This document shows, piece after piece, positions 49,601-58,109 of a stretch of 58,498 nucleotides of DNA (position 1 is the first letter of the stretch; every line of letters starts with the position of its first letter). The stretch spans positions 1 through 58,498 of the forward strand of contig JAFTQX010000019.1 in assembly GCA_017462545.1 (NCBI GenBank), read 5' to 3'. Under the pieces are notes generated by a model. That model did no database searches. It was not told the origin of the DNA and saw only the letters and a program-made list of their open reading frames with translations. A program made the translations under genes and the position numbers. Source of the DNA: Clostridia bacterium. Lineage in GTDB: Bacteria > Bacillota > Clostridia > Oscillospirales > CAG-272.

Positions 49601-51379
49601 CAGATCCCAAGCACCGGGATAGGTGACCGTATCCTTAAAGGTAGCCGCAGAGATGGTCTCCGGCGGGGTAACGACCGGCTTGTTGCCTGCCTCAAAGAAG
49701 TTGGAGGTATGCTCTACGATCTGGTTATAGGTAACGTTGGCATACACGCAGATACCGTTACCGGCATAAATGCTCTTGCTGGTGTCAAGATTCTTGACAA
49801 TAAATTCAATGGTGCCACCCTTCTGCACGAGCAGATTAGTCGGGATGGTAGCATTGGCTGCCTCGGCATAGTTGGTATCCATGTCGGGGGCCTGGAAATA
49901 GCCGCTCTCCGGCCACACCTGCACGCCGTCGATGTAGATGGCCGCCTGAATACCGCCGGAGTTGGGCATCTCGGTGGTCACCTTGTTGAGCATCTCAAAG
50001 GAAACGTCTACGTAGCCGCCATTCTCTGCTGTATAGCGCCAACCTACCGCATTAGAAGTACCTACAGCAAGCAGCGCGCCGTAACCGCTCTTCAGCCAGC
50101 CGCCAACTTCGCTACCCATGTACAGGTTGCCGCCCGCAAAGCTGCCGCCCGTGGTATAGTACCGGTTGGCAGTGCCATCTTGCTTCGTCGTGGTCATCAG
50201 CTTGCCGGCACCGGCAGCATAGCCGCCGGCATAATATACGGGCACCCAGCCGCCGCTGAAAACGGCCGCGCCGTCAACCACCGTCGGCTGATTAGAGGTA
50301 TCGTTCAGGCTGCTGCTCTGTACGGGCAGCTTGGTGGTGATGTCCTCCCACATCTCGCCAACCTCGGTGTAGGTGACGGCGGGGGCAAGGTCAACGATCT
50401 TCTTGTTGCCTCTGCCAATCACGAACTGAATGGTATCGCCGCCGTTGATCGCCATGTTGGACAGTACGCCATCCGGGATGGAGACCGTATAGGTCGCTTT
50501 CTCGGCAGCCTCGTTGCCTGCCTCGACCTTGTACCAGCCGGCAGCCTCAAAGCCGGTGGTCACGATATCGGTGCCGGCGGCGGCCGTCGGCCATACGATC
50601 TTGCCGTTCACGGCTACAGCCATAAAGACGTGTGCCTCTGCGACCTGGGAGTTATCAACGTAGCCGTTGAAGATCTTGACCGTGTCAAAATTCACGTTTA
50701 CCTTACCGGAGGCCGGCGCGGTGTACTGTGCTGCAACAACGCGGTTTGCGTTACCGGAAAGCACCCATGCATAGCCGGTGGATGCCTTGGTATAGTACAT
50801 ACCGCCGTAGGTCCAGGCAGAGCCGCCATTCCAGATAGCAAGACCGCCGGAGGAGGGCTTGGAGGCCGTGGTAAAGCCGTGGAAGCCGGTGGAGGTCCAC
50901 AAGCCGCCGTTCCAGCCGCCACGGGTGCCGATAATGGTGGTACCGTCTGCCGTGGTGATCGGAATGTTGGAATAGTCGCTATAGAGCGAGAACTTCGAGG
51001 ACTTGGTGACCGGGTAGAAGGTCAGATCCTCGGTGATGTAGGTGCCGTTGTAGGCACGGGCATCGATCATGTTGCCGTTGACGTCGGTCGTGTACCAGCC
51101 AAGGATCTCCTTGGGGTTCACGTTCTTGACGTAGCACTCGGCATCGCTCGGGGTGCCGAAATAGATAAAGCCCGCGTCAAAGGTATACTGGGCAATCAGG
51201 TCGCCTAAAATACCAGGGCCCTTGCCGCTGCCCGAGCGGAAGCTGATGGTCACCTGCTTCTCCTCCTCGGGGGTTGTGGTGGTTGTTGTGTCTGCAGCCA
51301 CGGCGGGCAATACCATGGTGGGAACCATGGGGATGAGCATGCAAACAAGCAACAACAAGCTGAGAATGCGTTTTTTCAT
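46688..51379 (-). CDS. Giant secreted repeat protein with metallophosphoesterase domain, locus 2
   Basis: A 1563-residue exported protein. The signal peptide is MKKRILSLLLLVCMLIPMVP, with cleavage near AVAAD. Three copies of the same beta-rich module as in locus 1 follow (around residues 90-350, 353-575, 576-800). The shared module lies at about 800-1105. A complete calcineurin-like phosphoesterase follows at about 1106-1360, with SDTHIG, AGDLTNEG, VGNHEHYI, YSHVG and SGHSHNKQ. A fibronectin-III-like domain ends the chain (1463-1563). No LPxTG, SLH or membrane anchor is visible. The phosphoesterase suggests an enzyme acting outside the cell on phosphate esters; the repeats may hold it to a surface or substrate. 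Confidence 0.87.
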   Translation of the reverse strand: MKKRILSLLLLVCMLIPMVPTMVLPAVAADTTTTTTPEEEKQVTISFRSGSGKGPGILGDLIAQYTFDAGFIYFGTPSDAECYVKNVNPKEILGWYTTDVNGNMIDARAYNGTYITEDLTFYPVTKSSKFSLYSDYSNIPITTADGTTIIGTRGGWNGGLWTSTGFHGFTTASKPSSGGLAIWNGGSAWTYGGMYYTKASTGYAWVLSGNANRVVAAQYTAPASGKVNVNFDTVKIFNGYVDNSQVAEAHVFMAVAVNGKIVWPTAAAGTDIVTTGFEAAGWYKVEAGNEAAEKATYTVSIPDGVLSNMAINGGDTIQFVIGRGNKKIVDLAPAVTYTEVGEMWEDITTKLPVQSSSLNDTSNQPTVVDGAAVFSGGWVPVYYAGGYAAGAGKLMTTTKQDGTANRYYTTGGSFAGGNLYMGSEVGGWLKSGYGALLAVGTSNAVGWRYTAENGGYVDVSFEMLNKVTTEMPNSGGIQAAIYIDGVQVWPESGYFQAPDMDTNYAEAANATIPTNLLVQKGGTIEFIVKNLDTSKSIYAGNGICVYANVTYNQIVEHTSNFFEAGNKPVVTPPETISAATFKDTVTYPGAWDLVTYYNSTNANLPTTIAGQNPTVALASYYNSSKSLAYLCRNDGISSKPRFMWNENTNWGVLNRYAVSAPTKYAAGFRYTAEYTGMIDIELLQLMNYTSGGQSNPAIVNFAIFHNGKMIWPADGAWEKPFGADYTALTVSEENPDGLTYSAKAKTNVASLYNDSMPSNLFVAAGDKIEFLFNTSGDVWKGCGNHVDATISYSRVLSADASASASLGSDLAANVSVKTTGNMYVQQGSMPYVEAASLKLALSTTATNATVGTPVFGAKTLDATISGFAAKQMTEEIKYTVTGTVQMPDGTARENVVLKTGTTSLADYFKALIGVTTDQKIKDLALATLAYGAEAQTYFNYKTDALANAGVTDEISFEPPAATDAYTQTKVDGQSYFFSGVSLVLNDTVQLKLHIDAVGEPLSNYSELYLVTDGSSKQIALSTRMEDTTGTYLAAYVSIPYSRFGDTYTFRVCDADGNPVTGDITYSVASYFVRTASETAQAGIVAALQTLGIAVDNYVGENKGGEEAEIVARFLFISDTHIGEEGGVNASGKLADVLQTANTYYGVPVDGITIAGDLTNEGYASQYKTFLKIMNQYVDPEKTDVGVVVGNHEHYIYGWQDENINSDATVKDVFTMFQDMLSVGAAYGDGVGDVNKIPFNMTEKLDNVDSHIVINGVHIIGISERTDGDSPAYNKDMSAYGYEKGEEFLLREVKAAYDANVAAGNPNAPILVYSHVGYFSESGNNPFGLSAEGKAEMAKYPQVVWFSGHSHNKQNSPTRISQKDFTNVDLGTAGSKVFYTHTTGSWSVGGKLSDGYEVSQGVFMTIDSNNVIRMQRYDFFHDSEIGQEWVIDSNAVCQSTENFTYTTARQNDALAPVFAATDKLTVSATATTATVTAPIAHVYDSVSDDVVSAYYIVVVDEAGNIVYFKKENSWYWLGEAEPETNNLPVTGLTAGTTYTAMVVAESIYGKSSAALEIEFTTPAE

Positions 51380-51441
51380 AACCGTTCTCCTTTTTTCGTG
51401 TTTTTTCGTGTTTTTATGCATAGGGATAGTCTTACAAATAC

Positions 51442-51470
51442 ATCATAGCACAAAGACGAGTTCATTGCAA
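51442..51470 (-). promoter_or_regulatory. Promoter of secreted-protein/peptide locus 2
   Basis: TTGCAA (51465-51470), 17-base spacer, TATGAT (51442-51447) on the minus strand. The leader of about 60 bases repeats acacgaaaaa twice. Confidence 0.65.
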
Positions 51471-51529
51471 GAGAAATTCCAAAAATCCAAATTTTTTAAC
51501 GGATGTTGCAAATGTGCCGCTTCTACTAT

Positions 51530-51700
51530 CATCCTGAGCGTAAGCGAAGAATCTTTTAAGATCCTTCAGTCGCTCCGCTCCCTCAGGATGACAGGTGGAG
51601 GGTGGCGGTGCTCTCGCTCCCTCAGGATGACAACGGGGCAAGCCTCCCTCCGGGAGGGCTCTGCTTTCCTCGCCTCCCTCTGAAGAGGGAGGCTATGCTC
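51530..51700. repeat. Dispersed palindromic repeats, copy 2
   Basis: In the 438-base gap 51380-51817 the arms atcatcctgag and ctcaggatgac pair, then ccctcaggatgac recurs. Two stems based on gcctccctc and gagggagg follow. This is the same intergenic family as at 26.4 and 52.7 kb, with insertion history unclear. The rest of the gap holds the two divergent promoters. Confidence 0.65.
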
Positions 51701-51760
51701 GGCCATTTTGCTATTCCCTGCGAAACACCAATTTGTACACAAAATTTTCACCAAAATGTA

Positions 51761-51789
51761 TTGATAAATCGGCCGTCTCGTGATATACT
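51761..51789 (+). promoter_or_regulatory. Promoter for the 280-residue membrane protein
   Basis: TTGATA (51761-51766), 17 bases, TATACT (51784-51789). Confidence 0.65.
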
Positions 51790-51817
51790 GAAAAAAACAC
51801 CGAAAAGGAGTTTCGGC

Positions 51818-52660
51818 ATGAACGAAGAAAACGAAAAAAAGCCGCAGAGCGGCGAGGAAATAGAAGAGAGCATTGCGGCCAAGCGGCTTGCGCACTTCTC
51901 CCCCGAGATCAAGGAGGGAGACGGCAGCGAGCTGGTGATCGCGCGAGAGCCGGGCTTCCTCGGCCTTTGCAAGCACCTCTGGTATCACTACAAGCTCGCC
52001 ATCATCGCGGCGGTCTTTGTGCTGGTGGTGGCGGTCATTTGCCTGCGCCAATGCGCCACGCGCAACAGCTACGATGTGGACATTCTGTACGCCGGCCCGT
52101 GGTTTGAATGCGACGGCAGCACCACCATCAGCGGCATGCATGAGGCCTTTGCCGGCATGATCGACGATTACGATGGTGACGGCAAAAAGAACGTGGCCTA
52201 CACGCCGCTGTTCCTCTTGAGCCATGAGCAGCTGGAGGCACTTCGCGCAGAAAACGCGAGCAAGCCGGATGAGGAGAAGATCTTTGTCAGCGACAAGCTG
52301 CTGAAGGACAACCGCGATCTGCTGGATGCCGATATCATGACCGGCGAAATGTCGCTTTGCCTGTTGGATCCCACGATTTACTGGTACATGCGGGAGAATG
52401 ATCTGGTTGACGAGCTTTCTCACTATATTGATGCAAGTCTCATCCCCGAGGGAACGAATTTAGAGGGCTATGGCATCATGCTGAAGGACACCGCCTTTGG
52501 GCAGTACTTTGGCACGTTTCGGGATATGCCGGAGAATACCATCCTCTGCGTGCGCCGTGCGGGCGTGATGAACCAGGCGTGGAACGGCGAGGGGCAGGAG
52601 GAAATGCGTGCCCGCTATGCCGATCTTTTGACCGCGCTGTTGTCGTTTACGGCACCGTAG
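51818..52660 (+). CDS. Single-pass membrane protein of unknown function
   Basis: A 280-residue protein. The first 65 residues are charged and cytoplasmic, then one membrane helix (LAIIAAVFVLVVAVICL). The extracytoplasmic part starts NSYDVDILYAGPWFECDG and holds acidic stretches. The VDILYAGP opening and following helices recall a cluster of clostridial membrane proteins with a solute-binding-like fold, but I cannot name it. The ATG at 51818 has aaaaggag upstream; the longer frame from 51602 runs into repeats and was discarded. It is followed by a repeat and rhaM. Confidence 0.7.
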   Translation: MNEENEKKPQSGEEIEESIAAKRLAHFSPEIKEGDGSELVIAREPGFLGLCKHLWYHYKLAIIAAVFVLVVAVICLRQCATRNSYDVDILYAGPWFECDGSTTISGMHEAFAGMIDDYDGDGKKNVAYTPLFLLSHEQLEALRAENASKPDEEKIFVSDKLLKDNRDLLDADIMTGEMSLCLLDPTIYWYMRENDLVDELSHYIDASLIPEGTNLEGYGIMLKDTAFGQYFGTFRDMPENTILCVRRAGVMNQAWNGEGQEEMRARYADLLTALLSFTAP

Positions 52661-52679
52661 AAACAAAACTATGCGGCGT

Positions 52680-52860
52680 TTCCTCACGCCGTCATCCTGA
52701 GCGAAGTCCGCCCGAGATTCCACTTTGGCTGCGCCTCGTGCTTTCGCGCATAGCGCGAAAGTTCGACTCCGCTTCGCTGCGCTCAGAATGACAGCGGGCG
52801 GACGTAGTCGAACCCCGCAGGGGTGCCACCGTAAGGTGGCAGGATCTCGTGAGGAGATGC
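52680..52860. repeat. Dispersed palindromic repeat, copy 3
   Basis: Arms cgtcatcctgagcgaag and ctcagaatgaca face each other, with an inner gcgcatagcgc stem. The block ggggtgccaccgtaaggtgg plus caggatctcgtgagg matches the copy near 26480 with few changes. It fills the gap between the membrane protein and rhaM without coding. Confidence 0.75.
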
Positions 52861-52890
52861 AGACATTAACACCACAGAGGAGAAAAGACA

Positions 52891-53211
52891 ATGGAACGCT
52901 ATGCTTGGCGGGCAAGGCTGCTGCCCGGTAAAAAGGAAGAATACATTCGCCGCCACGACGAGATCTGGCCGGAGATGAAGGCCGTTTTGCGTGAGGCGGG
53001 CATCCGCAATTACACCATTTGGTGCGAGGGCGACGACCTCTTTGGCTACTATGAGTGTGAGAGCGTGCGCGAGGCAGGCCGCGTGCAGGACGAAAGTCCG
53101 GTGGTCGCCCGTTGGAACGACTATATGAAGGACGTGATGGTGATGGAGCGCGACCCCGTTACCGGCGCACAGCCGCTGCTTTCACAGGTCTTTCTGTTTG
53201 ATGGGGAATAA
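52891..53211 (+). CDS. rhaM: L-rhamnose mutarotase
   Basis: A 106-residue dimeric alpha/beta-barrel (ABM-fold) enzyme that interconverts alpha and beta L-rhamnose. It opens MERYAWRARLLPGKKEEYIR and has RRHDEIWPEMKAVLREAGI, YTIWCEGDDLFGYYEC and VVARWNDYMKDVM. Catalytic His is in RRHDE. No other rhamnose genes are adjacent. The ATG has gaggagaaaagaca upstream. It is followed by a terminator shared with lysS. Confidence 0.85.
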   Translation: MERYAWRARLLPGKKEEYIRRHDEIWPEMKAVLREAGIRNYTIWCEGDDLFGYYECESVREAGRVQDESPVVARWNDYMKDVMVMERDPVTGAQPLLSQVFLFDGE

Positions 53212-53214
53212 GAT

Positions 53215-53249
53215 AAAACAGAGCCGATGCGCAGCATCGGCTCTGTTTT
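53215..53249. terminator. Bidirectional terminator between rhaM and lysS
   Basis: A 16-bp stem (53215-53230 with 53234-53249), 3-base loop, A and T tracts on both sides. Confidence 0.92.
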
Positions 53250-53255
53250 TATTCT

Positions 53256-54764
53256 TTAATTCTCCGGCTTCATGGTCGGGAAGAGCAGCACGTCGCGGAT
53301 GGACGCGCTATCGGTCAGCAGCATCACGAGACGGTCAACACCAAAGCCGAGACCGCCTGTGGGCGGCATGCCGTATTCGAGGGCGTTGATGAAGTCATAG
53401 TCCACCTCGGCATGGCACTCCGGCTCGGCTGCCAGCTTGGCGGCAACCTGACGCTCAAAGCGCTCACGCTGGTCGATGGGGTCGTTGAGCTCCGAGAAGG
53501 CGTTGCCGAACTCGGTAGCGTTGATGAAGTACTCAAAGCGCTCGGTAAAGGCGGGGTCGCTCGGCTTACGCTTGGCAAGCGGGCTGTTCTCTACCGGGTA
53601 GTCATAAATAAAGGTAGGCTGAATGAGGTTCTCCTCAACATACGCGTCAAAGAACTCCACAAGCACCGCGCCCTTGGTGGCATCCGCCGGGACGGCCACG
53701 TGCTTTTCCTTTGCCGCGGCGCGGGCATCCTCATCGCTCTGCCAATCGTAATAATCCACCCCGGCATACTTCTTGACAGCCTCCACCATGGTCAGGCGCT
53801 GCCAGCAGTCCATATTGATCTCCTTGCCCTGATAGGTGATCTGACGCGTGCCGCAGATGCGGTCACATAGGCGCTTGTAAAGCTCCTCAACCAGATCCAT
53901 CATGCCTTCGAAATCGGTATAGGCCTGATACAGCTCCACGGTGGTAAACTCCGGATTGTGCTTGGTATCCATACCCTCATTACGGAAGATACGGCCAACC
54001 TCGTACACGCGGTCAAGTCCGCCCACGATCAGACGCTTGAGGTACAGCTCGGTCTCGATACGCAGGTACATATCCATATCCAGCGTGTTGTGGTGGGTGA
54101 TGAACGGACGGGCGGCCGCGCCGATCTCACACGGGGTGAGAATGGGGGTGTCTACCTCCAAAAAGCCCTTTTCATCGAGGTACGCGCGGATCTCACGCAT
54201 GATCTGCGAGCGGCGCACAAAGGTCTCCTTGACCTCGGGGTTCACGATCAGATCGACATACCGCTGACGGTAGCGCAGGTCGGTATCGGTCAGACCGTGG
54301 AACTTTTCGGGCAGGGGCAGAAGCGACTTGGAAAGCAGCGTGATGCTGCAGGCGTGCAGCGAGATCTCACCGGTCTGGGTGCGGAAGACAAAGCCCTCAA
54401 CACCGATGATATCACCCACATCCCACTTCTTAAAGCCGGCGTAGACATCCTCGCCTACATCGTCACGGCGAACGTAGAGCTGCATTTTGCCGGTGCTGTC
54501 AAGCAGATGCGCAAAGGAGGCCTTACCCATGACGCGGCGGGAGACCATTCTGCCGGCCAGGCGCACACGCGCACCGGCAGAGGGATCCTCTACGTCTACA
54601 TAATTCGCCTTCAGGCCTTCGCTGTCAGCGGTGACATCATACTTGGTGATCTCATACGGGTTCTGCCCGGCGGCCACCAGATTTGCCAGCTTTTCGCGGC
54701 GAACGGCAAGCTCGTTGGTGGCATTGACGGGCTGCTGTTGCTGATTTTCTCTGTTGTCTTGCAT
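53256..54764 (-). CDS. lysS: Lysyl-tRNA synthetase (class II)
   Basis: A 502-residue class II LysRS. The N-terminal OB fold includes VRLAGRMVSRRVMGKASFAHL. Catalytic motif 2 is IFRNEGMDTKHNPEFTTVELY, and motif 3 is GLGFGVDRLVMLLTDSASIRD. The extra Gln/Asn-rich N-terminus is short and harmless. It charges tRNA-Lys. It follows greA by 15 bases, a conserved Firmicute pairing. The start has agaaaggggcattacc. No T-box is seen in the short gap. The enzyme looks complete. Confidence 0.97.
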   Translation of the reverse strand: MQDNRENQQQQPVNATNELAVRREKLANLVAAGQNPYEITKYDVTADSEGLKANYVDVEDPSAGARVRLAGRMVSRRVMGKASFAHLLDSTGKMQLYVRRDDVGEDVYAGFKKWDVGDIIGVEGFVFRTQTGEISLHACSITLLSKSLLPLPEKFHGLTDTDLRYRQRYVDLIVNPEVKETFVRRSQIMREIRAYLDEKGFLEVDTPILTPCEIGAAARPFITHHNTLDMDMYLRIETELYLKRLIVGGLDRVYEVGRIFRNEGMDTKHNPEFTTVELYQAYTDFEGMMDLVEELYKRLCDRICGTRQITYQGKEINMDCWQRLTMVEAVKKYAGVDYYDWQSDEDARAAAKEKHVAVPADATKGAVLVEFFDAYVEENLIQPTFIYDYPVENSPLAKRKPSDPAFTERFEYFINATEFGNAFSELNDPIDQRERFERQVAAKLAAEPECHAEVDYDFINALEYGMPPTGGLGFGVDRLVMLLTDSASIRDVLLFPTMKPEN

Positions 54765-54779
54765 GGTAATGCCCCTTTC

Positions 54780-55253
54780 TTAGCGGGTAATGCTCAGCAC
54801 TTCCAGATGGAACACGTTGCCGTTGGGAGCGGTAAACTCTACCTTCTCCCCCACGCGGGCACCCTTCAATGCCGCGCCGATCGGCGACTCATCCGAAATT
54901 TTGCCATTGACAGGATCGGCACCAAAGGAGCCGACCAGCGTGTACGTAACGATCTTGCCCGTCTCCAGGCGGCGTACCTCTACCACAGAGCCGACGTTGA
55001 TGACATCCTCATCCAGCTCGCTCTCGTCCATGACGTGCGCGTTGGCGATCATGTGCTCCAGCTCGGCAATGCGAGCGGCGATCTTGCCCTGCTCCTGCTT
55101 TGCCTCATCATACTCGCTGTTCTCGGAAAGGTCGCCGTAGCTGCGGGCGGTGGAGATATCCTTTTTGTTCTCCTCGCGCTTTACCTTATACAGCTCAAGC
55201 TCCTTCTGCAGCTCTGCATACTCTGCGGGGGTATAATTCTTGATCTCTGCCAT
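54780..55253 (-). CDS. greA: Transcription elongation factor GreA
   Basis: A 157-residue GreA. The N-terminal coiled coil runs YAELQKELELYKVKREENKK to about residue 75 and carries the acidic tip SENSEYDEAKQEQG. The C-terminal FKBP-like domain has VGSFGADPVNGKISDESPIG. GreA makes stalled RNA polymerase cut its backtracked transcript. The start has agggagaaacaaatc. It lies 36 bases downstream of the S41 protease gene and directly before lysS. Confidence 0.96.
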   Translation of the reverse strand: MAEIKNYTPAEYAELQKELELYKVKREENKKDISTARSYGDLSENSEYDEAKQEQGKIAARIAELEHMIANAHVMDESELDEDVINVGSVVEVRRLETGKIVTYTLVGSFGADPVNGKISDESPIGAALKGARVGEKVEFTAPNGNVFHLEVLSITR

Positions 55254-55289
55254 GATTTGTTTCTCCCTTATATGTTATGAAAAATATTT

Positions 55290-56822
55290 TTATTTCGGTG
55301 CCAGCATCATGAGTGCCGCCTCCATCGCGGCATCTACATCCAGCGGCAGGGTATAAATGGACTGATCGACATAGGCGGGGTCAAGCGGCGCCTCGATATC
55401 CGGGTGCACGCCAAAGCCATGATAGCTCTTGCCCGAGGGGGGCAGATAGCCGGCCACGGTGATCGTCATATACGCGCCGTTTTCCAGCTCATAGCCGGTC
55501 TGCATCGTGCCCTTGCCAAAGCTGGTCTCGCCGATCAGCGTGGCATATTCGTGGTCGCGCAGCGCAGCGCAGAAAAGCTCGGCGGCCGAGGCGGTGCGGC
55601 GGTTTTGCAGCACCACGAGGGGAAGCTCGACGGCCTCATCTGTCTCGCTGTAACGCGGCTCGCGCGCGTTATGCTCGTTGCCGAATTCATAGCTGATGAG
55701 CAGCTTGCCTGCCGGCAGCAGGATATCCAAGGTGTCAAGAATGGCGGTCAGCGAGCCGCCGGTGTTGTCGCGCACGTCAAAGATCAGCGCGTCGATCCCC
55801 GCGGCCTGCAGCTTTTTCAGCGCGCCGCGCAGCTGCTCGGCGGTGCGGTTGTTAAAGGTGAGGAGACGGATATAGCCGATCTTTTTGCCGTTCCCCTCAT
55901 AGGTACGGGTGATCAGCACGTCGGCGGTGACGGCACGGCGGGTCGCAACCAGCGTAAGCACCTCATCACCGCGCTTCACAGTCAGCGTGATGGCGGTATT
56001 CGGCTCGCCGGCCACTCGGGCAACGGCATCGTCATAGCCCACATCGGCCACGCGCACACCATCCACCACGGTGATGCGGTCGCCTGCCCGCAGCCCTGCC
56101 TCCATTGCGGGAGAGGTGGAATGCACATGGAGCACGAGAATGGCATCCCCCTCCGGGGCGGCCATGCTCACAACGCCAATGCCGCAGCGGATGTTGGCGT
56201 TCATCTGATCGGTAAACGCGAGGTATTCCTCGGGGGTATAGTAGGTGGCGTAAACGTCACCTGCCGCGCGGATGTAGCCCTCCAGCATCTCCTCCTCGGC
56301 GGCGGCAGCGGACGGTGCCTCTCCCGCATAGTTGGTGCGGTAAAGGAAGTCAACAAACAGCAGCCGCTCCGCCGTGGAGACAAAGCTGTTTGCATAGCGG
56401 GCCATATAAGCATCCACCTCCTCCTGCACATACGCAGGGCGCGAGGCACCCGCCTCGGCATTCTGCCGCGTAAGCGCCTTGGTCAGCAAGAGACGCAGGC
56501 AGTCCTCTGCCGTGCCCTCTGCCGAGCCGGTGATGGTGATCAGCCGATTGGTAAGCGTCTCGACCTGTGTTGTCAGCGAGGCAAGCTCTGTCTCGGCGGC
56601 GGCAAGGCGGGAGGAAAGCTCGGAGATCTGCGCATCCCGCGAGGAAATGAGAAGATCATATTCCTCCTTCATGGCGGTGGTGGTTTCCCCAAGCTCCTTT
56701 TTATGGGCGGAAAAGATCGAATAGTAACAGAACTGATAGGTCGTCAGCGAGGCGAAGATGACGCACAGCAGCACACACAGCACCGCGCGGCCAACCGAAA
56801 CTCGCTTGATTTTCTCGTTCAT
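55290..56822 (-). CDS. S41 carboxy-terminal processing peptidase with PDZ domain
   Basis: A 510-residue exported protease. The N-terminal membrane helix (SVGRAVLCVLLCVIFASLTT) is followed by a coiled coil (residues about 35-95), a PDZ domain (about 220-290, GIGVVSMAAPEGDAILVLHV to RVAGEPNTAITLTV) and the S41 core. The catalytic Ser is in RRTASAAELFCAALRD and the Lys in GETSFGKGTMQTGYE. Such proteases trim envelope or signalling proteins outside the membrane. The start at 56822 has ataggaggatgt; the longer frame lacks a ribosome site. Confidence 0.9.
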   Translation of the reverse strand: MNEKIKRVSVGRAVLCVLLCVIFASLTTYQFCYYSIFSAHKKELGETTTAMKEEYDLLISSRDAQISELSSRLAAAETELASLTTQVETLTNRLITITGSAEGTAEDCLRLLLTKALTRQNAEAGASRPAYVQEEVDAYMARYANSFVSTAERLLFVDFLYRTNYAGEAPSAAAAEEEMLEGYIRAAGDVYATYYTPEEYLAFTDQMNANIRCGIGVVSMAAPEGDAILVLHVHSTSPAMEAGLRAGDRITVVDGVRVADVGYDDAVARVAGEPNTAITLTVKRGDEVLTLVATRRAVTADVLITRTYEGNGKKIGYIRLLTFNNRTAEQLRGALKKLQAAGIDALIFDVRDNTGGSLTAILDTLDILLPAGKLLISYEFGNEHNAREPRYSETDEAVELPLVVLQNRRTASAAELFCAALRDHEYATLIGETSFGKGTMQTGYELENGAYMTITVAGYLPPSGKSYHGFGVHPDIEAPLDPAYVDQSIYTLPLDVDAAMEAALMMLAPK

Positions 56823-56879
56823 ACATCCTCCTATGGTGGCGGGCTGCCCTGCCGCGCGTTTTCGCGCTAAACGACAATA

Positions 56880-56913
56880 CACCCCCGGCGCCGGTTTTCA
56901 CCGCGCCGGGGTG
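56880..56913 (-). terminator. Hairpin between the PucR-type regulator and the S41 gene
   Basis: A GC stem of roughly 11 bp (caccccggcgc type) with a T-poor tail, so perhaps only partial. Confidence 0.55.
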
Positions 56914-56938
56914 CTTTGGCAGCCACAAGGGCTATGTA

Positions 56939-58024
56939 TCAGAATTTTACCGGCTTGCTTGTCAGGTACTTCTTGACCATCAAGGCAACCTTGAAGGTGA
57001 TGGCGTGATCAAACTCACGCAGATCAAGCCCGGTCAGCTTGCGGATCTTCTCCAACCGATAGACCAGGGTATTACGGTGCACAAACAGCTTGCGCGAGGT
57101 CTCGGAAACATTGAGGTTGTTTTCAAAGAAGGCCTGCACGGTCATCAGCGTCTCGCGATCAAGCGATTCGATAGAGCCCTTCTTGAACACCTCCTGCAAA
57201 AAGATGTCGCACAGGGTGTTGGGAAGCTGGTAGACCAAACGCCCGATACCCAGATTCTCATAGCTGACGATGGTCTTTTCGGTATCAAAGACCTTGCCGA
57301 CCTCAATGGCCACACGCGCCTCCTTATAAGCACGCGCCAGATCCTTGAGGTTATCGACCACAGTGGAAATACCGATGGCGACCTTGGCATAGAACTCGGT
57401 GTTCAACGTTTCGGCAATGCCGGCGGCCAGTGCCTCCATTTCCGAGATCTCGCAGTCCTCATTGACCTCCTTGACCACCACAATGTCCTGCTCGCCCACG
57501 TTGATGACATAATCATGCGAGCGGTCGGGGAACAGCCCCTGCACCATCTCAAAGGGCAGCACATCGGTGTGGCCGAAGAACTTCATTAAGAATACGATCC
57601 GCTGCTCCTCGCCCGAGAAGCGCAGCTCCTTGCTCTTAACAAAAATGTCGCTTGGCAGAATGTTGTCCAGAATGATGTTCTTGATAAAGGAAGAACGGTC
57701 ATATTTCTCATCATACAGGTTGCGGATGTTCGCAAAGGAAATGGCAAGCACGGCCGCCATCCGCTGTGCAAACGTATCATCTCCCGAAACAAAGGCCACG
57801 CAATCGCTGCGGCCTGCCACCGTGATCTGATGATAGGTATAGCCGCCGAACACGGCCTGCCCATCGGTATAGATGATCTCATCTCGGATAGAGCCGCAGG
57901 GCTCGCCGATCCGCTGCGGATCGCTGCATGCGGCAATGATGCCGTTCTCATCGATGACACCAAACGGGCGATCGATGGCATCCTTCATTTGGTGAACAAC
58001 GCTCTGGTAGAGTCTGTTAGGCAT
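56939..58024 (-). CDS. PucR/CdaR-type transcriptional regulator
   Basis: A 361-residue regulator. The N-terminal region (MPNRLYQSVVHQMKDAIDRP to about 130) looks like a sensor with a GVIDENGIIAACSDP PAS-like start, as in sugar-diacid regulators. A GGDEF-like central domain follows. The C-terminal PucR-type helix-turn-helix is NLNVSETSRKLFVHRNTLVYRLEKI. The effector is unknown. The ATG at 58024 has agaggagataact; an upstream ATG at 58069 lacks a ribosome site. It probably represses or activates nearby or distant genes; its own promoter carries a palindrome. Confidence 0.85.
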   Translation of the reverse strand: MPNRLYQSVVHQMKDAIDRPFGVIDENGIIAACSDPQRIGEPCGSIRDEIIYTDGQAVFGGYTYHQITVAGRSDCVAFVSGDDTFAQRMAAVLAISFANIRNLYDEKYDRSSFIKNIILDNILPSDIFVKSKELRFSGEEQRIVFLMKFFGHTDVLPFEMVQGLFPDRSHDYVINVGEQDIVVVKEVNEDCEISEMEALAAGIAETLNTEFYAKVAIGISTVVDNLKDLARAYKEARVAIEVGKVFDTEKTIVSYENLGIGRLVYQLPNTLCDIFLQEVFKKGSIESLDRETLMTVQAFFENNLNVSETSRKLFVHRNTLVYRLEKIRKLTGLDLREFDHAITFKVALMVKKYLTSKPVKF

Positions 58025-58072
58025 AGTTATCTCCTCTGCATCTATCATATGCTTTTGGTCATACTGCATATT

Positions 58073-58109
58073 ATTTTAACCTATTTTTTGTGATTTTTCA
58101 ATAGGTAAA
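58073..58109 (-). promoter_or_regulatory. Promoter and palindromic operator-like site of the PucR-type gene
   Basis: TTGAAA (58096-58101) and TAAAAT (58073-58078) with a 17-base spacer on the minus strand. An imperfect inverted repeat tttaacctatt (58075-58085) / aataggtaaa (58100-58109) covers both boxes, a likely site for a dimeric repressor, possibly the regulator itself. Confidence 0.55.

Noticed and set aside
46565-51208. A 1547-codon open frame on the plus strand
   Set aside because: It lies antisense to the giant secreted protein of locus 2, has no ribosome site and no recognisable domain; GC-rich third positions of the real gene keep the opposite frame open.
53958-55280. A 440-codon plus-strand frame
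   Set aside because: Antisense to lysS and greA, which are both well supported.
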